Position numbers and translations under genes: made by a program | The notes under the pieces: generated by a model | Database searches by the model: none | What the model saw: the letters and a program-made list of their open reading frames with translations, nothing else | Told to the model about the DNA's origin: nothing | Shown here: in pieces, positions 12,001 through 12,719 of the stretch | Layout of the letters: each line of letters starts with the position of its first letter | How positions within the stretch are numbered: the first letter of the stretch is position 1 | NCBI GenBank assembly: GCA_031277195.1 | Contig: JAITMU010000073.1 | Span: forward strand, 1-12,719 | Source: Gallionellaceae bacterium | Lineage (GTDB): Bacteria; Pseudomonadota; Gammaproteobacteria; Burkholderiales; Gallionellaceae | DNA length: 12,719 nt | Direction: 5' to 3'

Positions 12001-12719
12001 GCTGGCCTGCGTCGTGTCCAGTCCCGCGCTGCCGGTGATCTGCCACAGGCCGGAGAAGCCGGTGTTCTGGCCGACGATGTTCACGTTCTGGCCGGAAACC
12101 AGCGCCGTGCCGCTGCCCGTCGTCGCGCTGAAGGTAGTGTTGGCGTAATTGGCGTTTGAGAAATCCAGATGCAGCGTCGCGTCGGCAATCGTGATGTCGC
12201 CGCTGCCCACGCCGCCCGCATCCAGCAGATGCAACACGCCGTCATTGACGAGGGTATCGCCGGTCATGGCGTTGGCTTGCGCGAAGGTCAGCGTCGCCGT
12301 GCCGTCCTTGATGAAATCGCCCGCGCCGCTCATTGCGTTGTCGAGTTGCCAGTCGGTGAGCGAAATATCAACCGTGAACGTGCCGTTGTTGGCAATGTCC
12401 GCCGTGCCCAGCACATTTTCCGGCGTGGTCGTGGCCGCGCTCGCGGTCGCCGTCAAAGCGGCATCTGCGGCGATGTTCCAGGTTCCGGCAAAATCATCGT
12501 TGGCGGTGCCGGTGATGGTCACGTCCGAGGTCGCGCCGCTTATGTTCACATTGCCCGCGCCCGCAATCGTTTTGGCGAGATCGCTTGTACCCGCGTCGTC
12601 GAGGTTCAGATTGCTGTTGCCCCCGATCAGCGTGGCCACGCCTTCGTTGCCCAATCCGGCGGCATCATTCAGCGTCGCGGAAGCGTTGTCGGCGATGTTC
12701 ACGTCGGCGATCAGGTTTA
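9079..12719 (-). CDS. type V (AT-1) autotransporter adhesin-like protein, C-terminal part (5' end outside window)
   Basis: The frame is open from the right edge to a TAG at 9081-9079, about 1,212 residues, with no start, signal peptide or SD in view; a GTG at 12702 is an ordinary valine codon. Order N to C: a long Gly/Asn/Thr/Asp-rich beta-helical passenger (12719 to about 10450) with passenger-associated transport repeats such as LTGNNTYSGGTL; an autochaperone region (about 10440-10090: NGDYVGNNGRLEMN, GILLVEAL, AGAFVYRL); a helical linker (LLANLHKRMGDDVKD); and a 12-strand barrel domain (about 9935-9082) starting at GRVWGRVFAND and ending GVKWDW with the terminal aromatic residue required for Bam recognition. 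No cysteine is visible, as expected for secreted passengers. No protease triad or SGNH lipase motif is apparent, so a structural or adhesive role is likelier, which is inference. Confidence 0.93.
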   Translation of the reverse strand, partial: NLIADVNIADNASATLNDAAGLGNEGVATLIGGNSNLNLDDAGTSDLAKTIAGAGNVNISGATSDVTITGTANDDFAGTWNIAADAALTATASAATTTPENVLGTADIANNGTFTVDISLTDWQLDNAMSGAGDFIKDGTATLTFAQANAMTGDTLVNDGVLHLLDAGGVGSGDITIADATLHLDFSNANYANTTFSATTGSGTALVSGQNVNIVGQNTGFSGLWQITGSAGLDTTQASTQTNLGDGAVFLDGVNSLLTIAPDAAVTAFQFESALTGNGTVDVAMKATDSTFDFTNDAINNVSPFTGTLDMGMGTFTLDGVNTDVLNDATLKASLDSTVIVGAGVQDIGGLVFDGGTVIFDATAPAQTVATSSIYTDQLDITGGAVQINLPDPYGLSLPMATLPNDASLFAQSHVITGLQLVASDNPVTGSAGNLTLQDQNGDDITTAQKDINISQGGNLVAVGTYSYLLDTGVDNDGLYVGYGLFELDLQNGQTLTLTEDAGAIDNDRDMAAMLTGTGNLNIAARDTIVLSNPINSFTGTTTVSSGTLQAGVDNIIASSSAVTVVAGATFDTNALNQSVNKLTGGGNVLLADGNMLTLHADPAGSQFDGVISGDGLVFLEDGRQILTGNNTYSGGTLIEADATLQLGNGGASGSIVGNVLSNGVLAFNRSDVYTFAGQIDGVFGAVEQNGTGTTVLTAANTYRGTTTVNSGTLRAGAQNTFSAFSVVTVAPNATLDLDGFNQTVAGLNNAGTVHFSPELGTQTILTVNGDYVGNNGRLEMNTALAADDSLTDRLVIDGGTASGTTTIAITNAGGLGAQTTGNGILLVEALNGATTTAQTTKDAFTLEGDSIKAGAFVYRLHPGDLAGAGENWFLRSKIEDTGIDEYRPEVSVVTALPGLARQSSLDLLANLHKRMGDDVKDYTDGFQYSGRVWGRVFANDIKQSSNDSVATPTASGNSYGAQLGLDLMESVNEDGRTDVGVYVGWSRSEADINGLLGQEQEISRTGKLSPKTRSIGAYWTHKKPEGFYSDVVVQGNWYDGDGVSIDNERVKIGGKGVLISLEGGYSYRLNDNWSLEPQVQLIGQGGHFDDMAITNATVSFNDPWQWTGRIGVRLVDTIRFDNGGMLKPYLRANIWHGFDATQTVTFSTPAASTPVDVGLGYTSGELGGGLTWAVTDKMRVYGEVSQVFSMDNNAQSVRKGTTGTIGVKWDW
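10450..10620 (-). repeat. passenger repeat unit B (57 residues) of the autotransporter
   Basis: This unit begins ANTYRGTTTVNSGTLRAG and ends GTVHF. It aligns without gaps to the 57-residue unit at 10945-11115, with 26 identical positions (46%). It is a PATR-type beta-helix repeat adjoining the autochaperone region. Confidence 0.7.
10641..10838 (-). repeat. passenger repeat unit C of the autotransporter (diverged PATR)
   Basis: It contains GNNTYSGGTLIEADATLQLG followed by GNVLSNGVLAFNRSD, the best match in the protein to the PATR consensus. It lies between the two more similar 57-residue units and differs in its second half. Its boundaries are approximate. Confidence 0.6.
10945..11115 (-). 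repeat. passenger repeat unit A (57 residues) of the autotransporter
   Basis: This unit begins INSFTGTTTVSSGTLQAG and ends GGGNVLL. It is 46% identical to the unit at 10450-10620 by direct comparison, with the same GTTTV, SGTL, AG and NQ.V positions. Confidence 0.7.

Noticed and set aside
9613..12159. An 848-codon open frame on the plus strand opposite the autotransporter
   Set aside because: Its translation is rich in Arg, His, Ala and Val with no domain, typical of the reverse complement of a GC-biased gene. The minus-strand frame has clear autotransporter domains.
12700..12702. GTG as start of the autotransporter
   Set aside because: The same frame stays open to the window edge, the protein has no signal peptide there, and the residues are already repeat-like passenger.

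Overview
The window looks like a chromosomal segment from a Gram-negative proteobacterium, most likely a betaproteobacterium (a Nitrosomonadales-like guess). The evidence is outer-membrane machinery (BamD, MlaA, a type V autotransporter), the divergent rluD-pgeF / bamD arrangement common in beta- and gammaproteobacteria, and strongly GC-biased third codon positions. No mobile element with a transposase, no CRISPR array and no tRNA or rRNA gene is visible. Both ends cut through genes: gyrB on the left and the autotransporter on the right.

Layout. 1-288 (+) is the C-terminal end of gyrB. 289-786 (+) is an AT-rich, unrecognised four-helix membrane protein whose ATG directly abuts the gyrB stop. 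798-867 is a REP-type inverted doublet (BIME-like) in the convergent gap. On the minus strand, 870-1694 is uppP. The minus-strand unit thiC - ykgJ-like - DUF1289 (4134 down to 1792) is preceded by a TPP riboswitch (about 4139-4242). A second tightly overlapping minus-strand unit, rluD - pgeF - xth (6742 down to 4271), lies upstream of it. Diverging from rluD, with start codons that overlap in one CATG, bamD - nudix (6741-8143, +) is followed by mlaA (8174-8929, +). A roughly 135-bp inverted-repeat element (8943-9077) separates mlaA from a large minus-strand autotransporter (9079 to beyond 12719).

How the genes work together. Most of the window is housekeeping with a cell-envelope theme: UppP recycles the undecaprenyl carrier, PgeF is linked to peptidoglycan fidelity, BamD belongs to the complex that inserts beta-barrels, MlaA belongs to the lipid-asymmetry system, and the autotransporter is a typical Bam client. 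ThiC makes the thiamin pyrimidine, and its leader carries a TPP aptamer whose 3' end can form either an SD-sequestering or an SD-freeing hairpin. Two small cysteine-rich proteins are translationally tied to thiC, which itself is an Fe-S radical enzyme. Three genes (uppP, bamD, mlaA) have a perfect TATAAT followed by C shortly upstream.

No obviously new multi-gene system was found. The observations most worth following up are the thiC leader switch and its cysteine-rich operon partners, the two non-coding inverted-repeat elements at convergent gene ends, the orphan membrane protein behind gyrB, and the rluD/bamD start-codon overlap.
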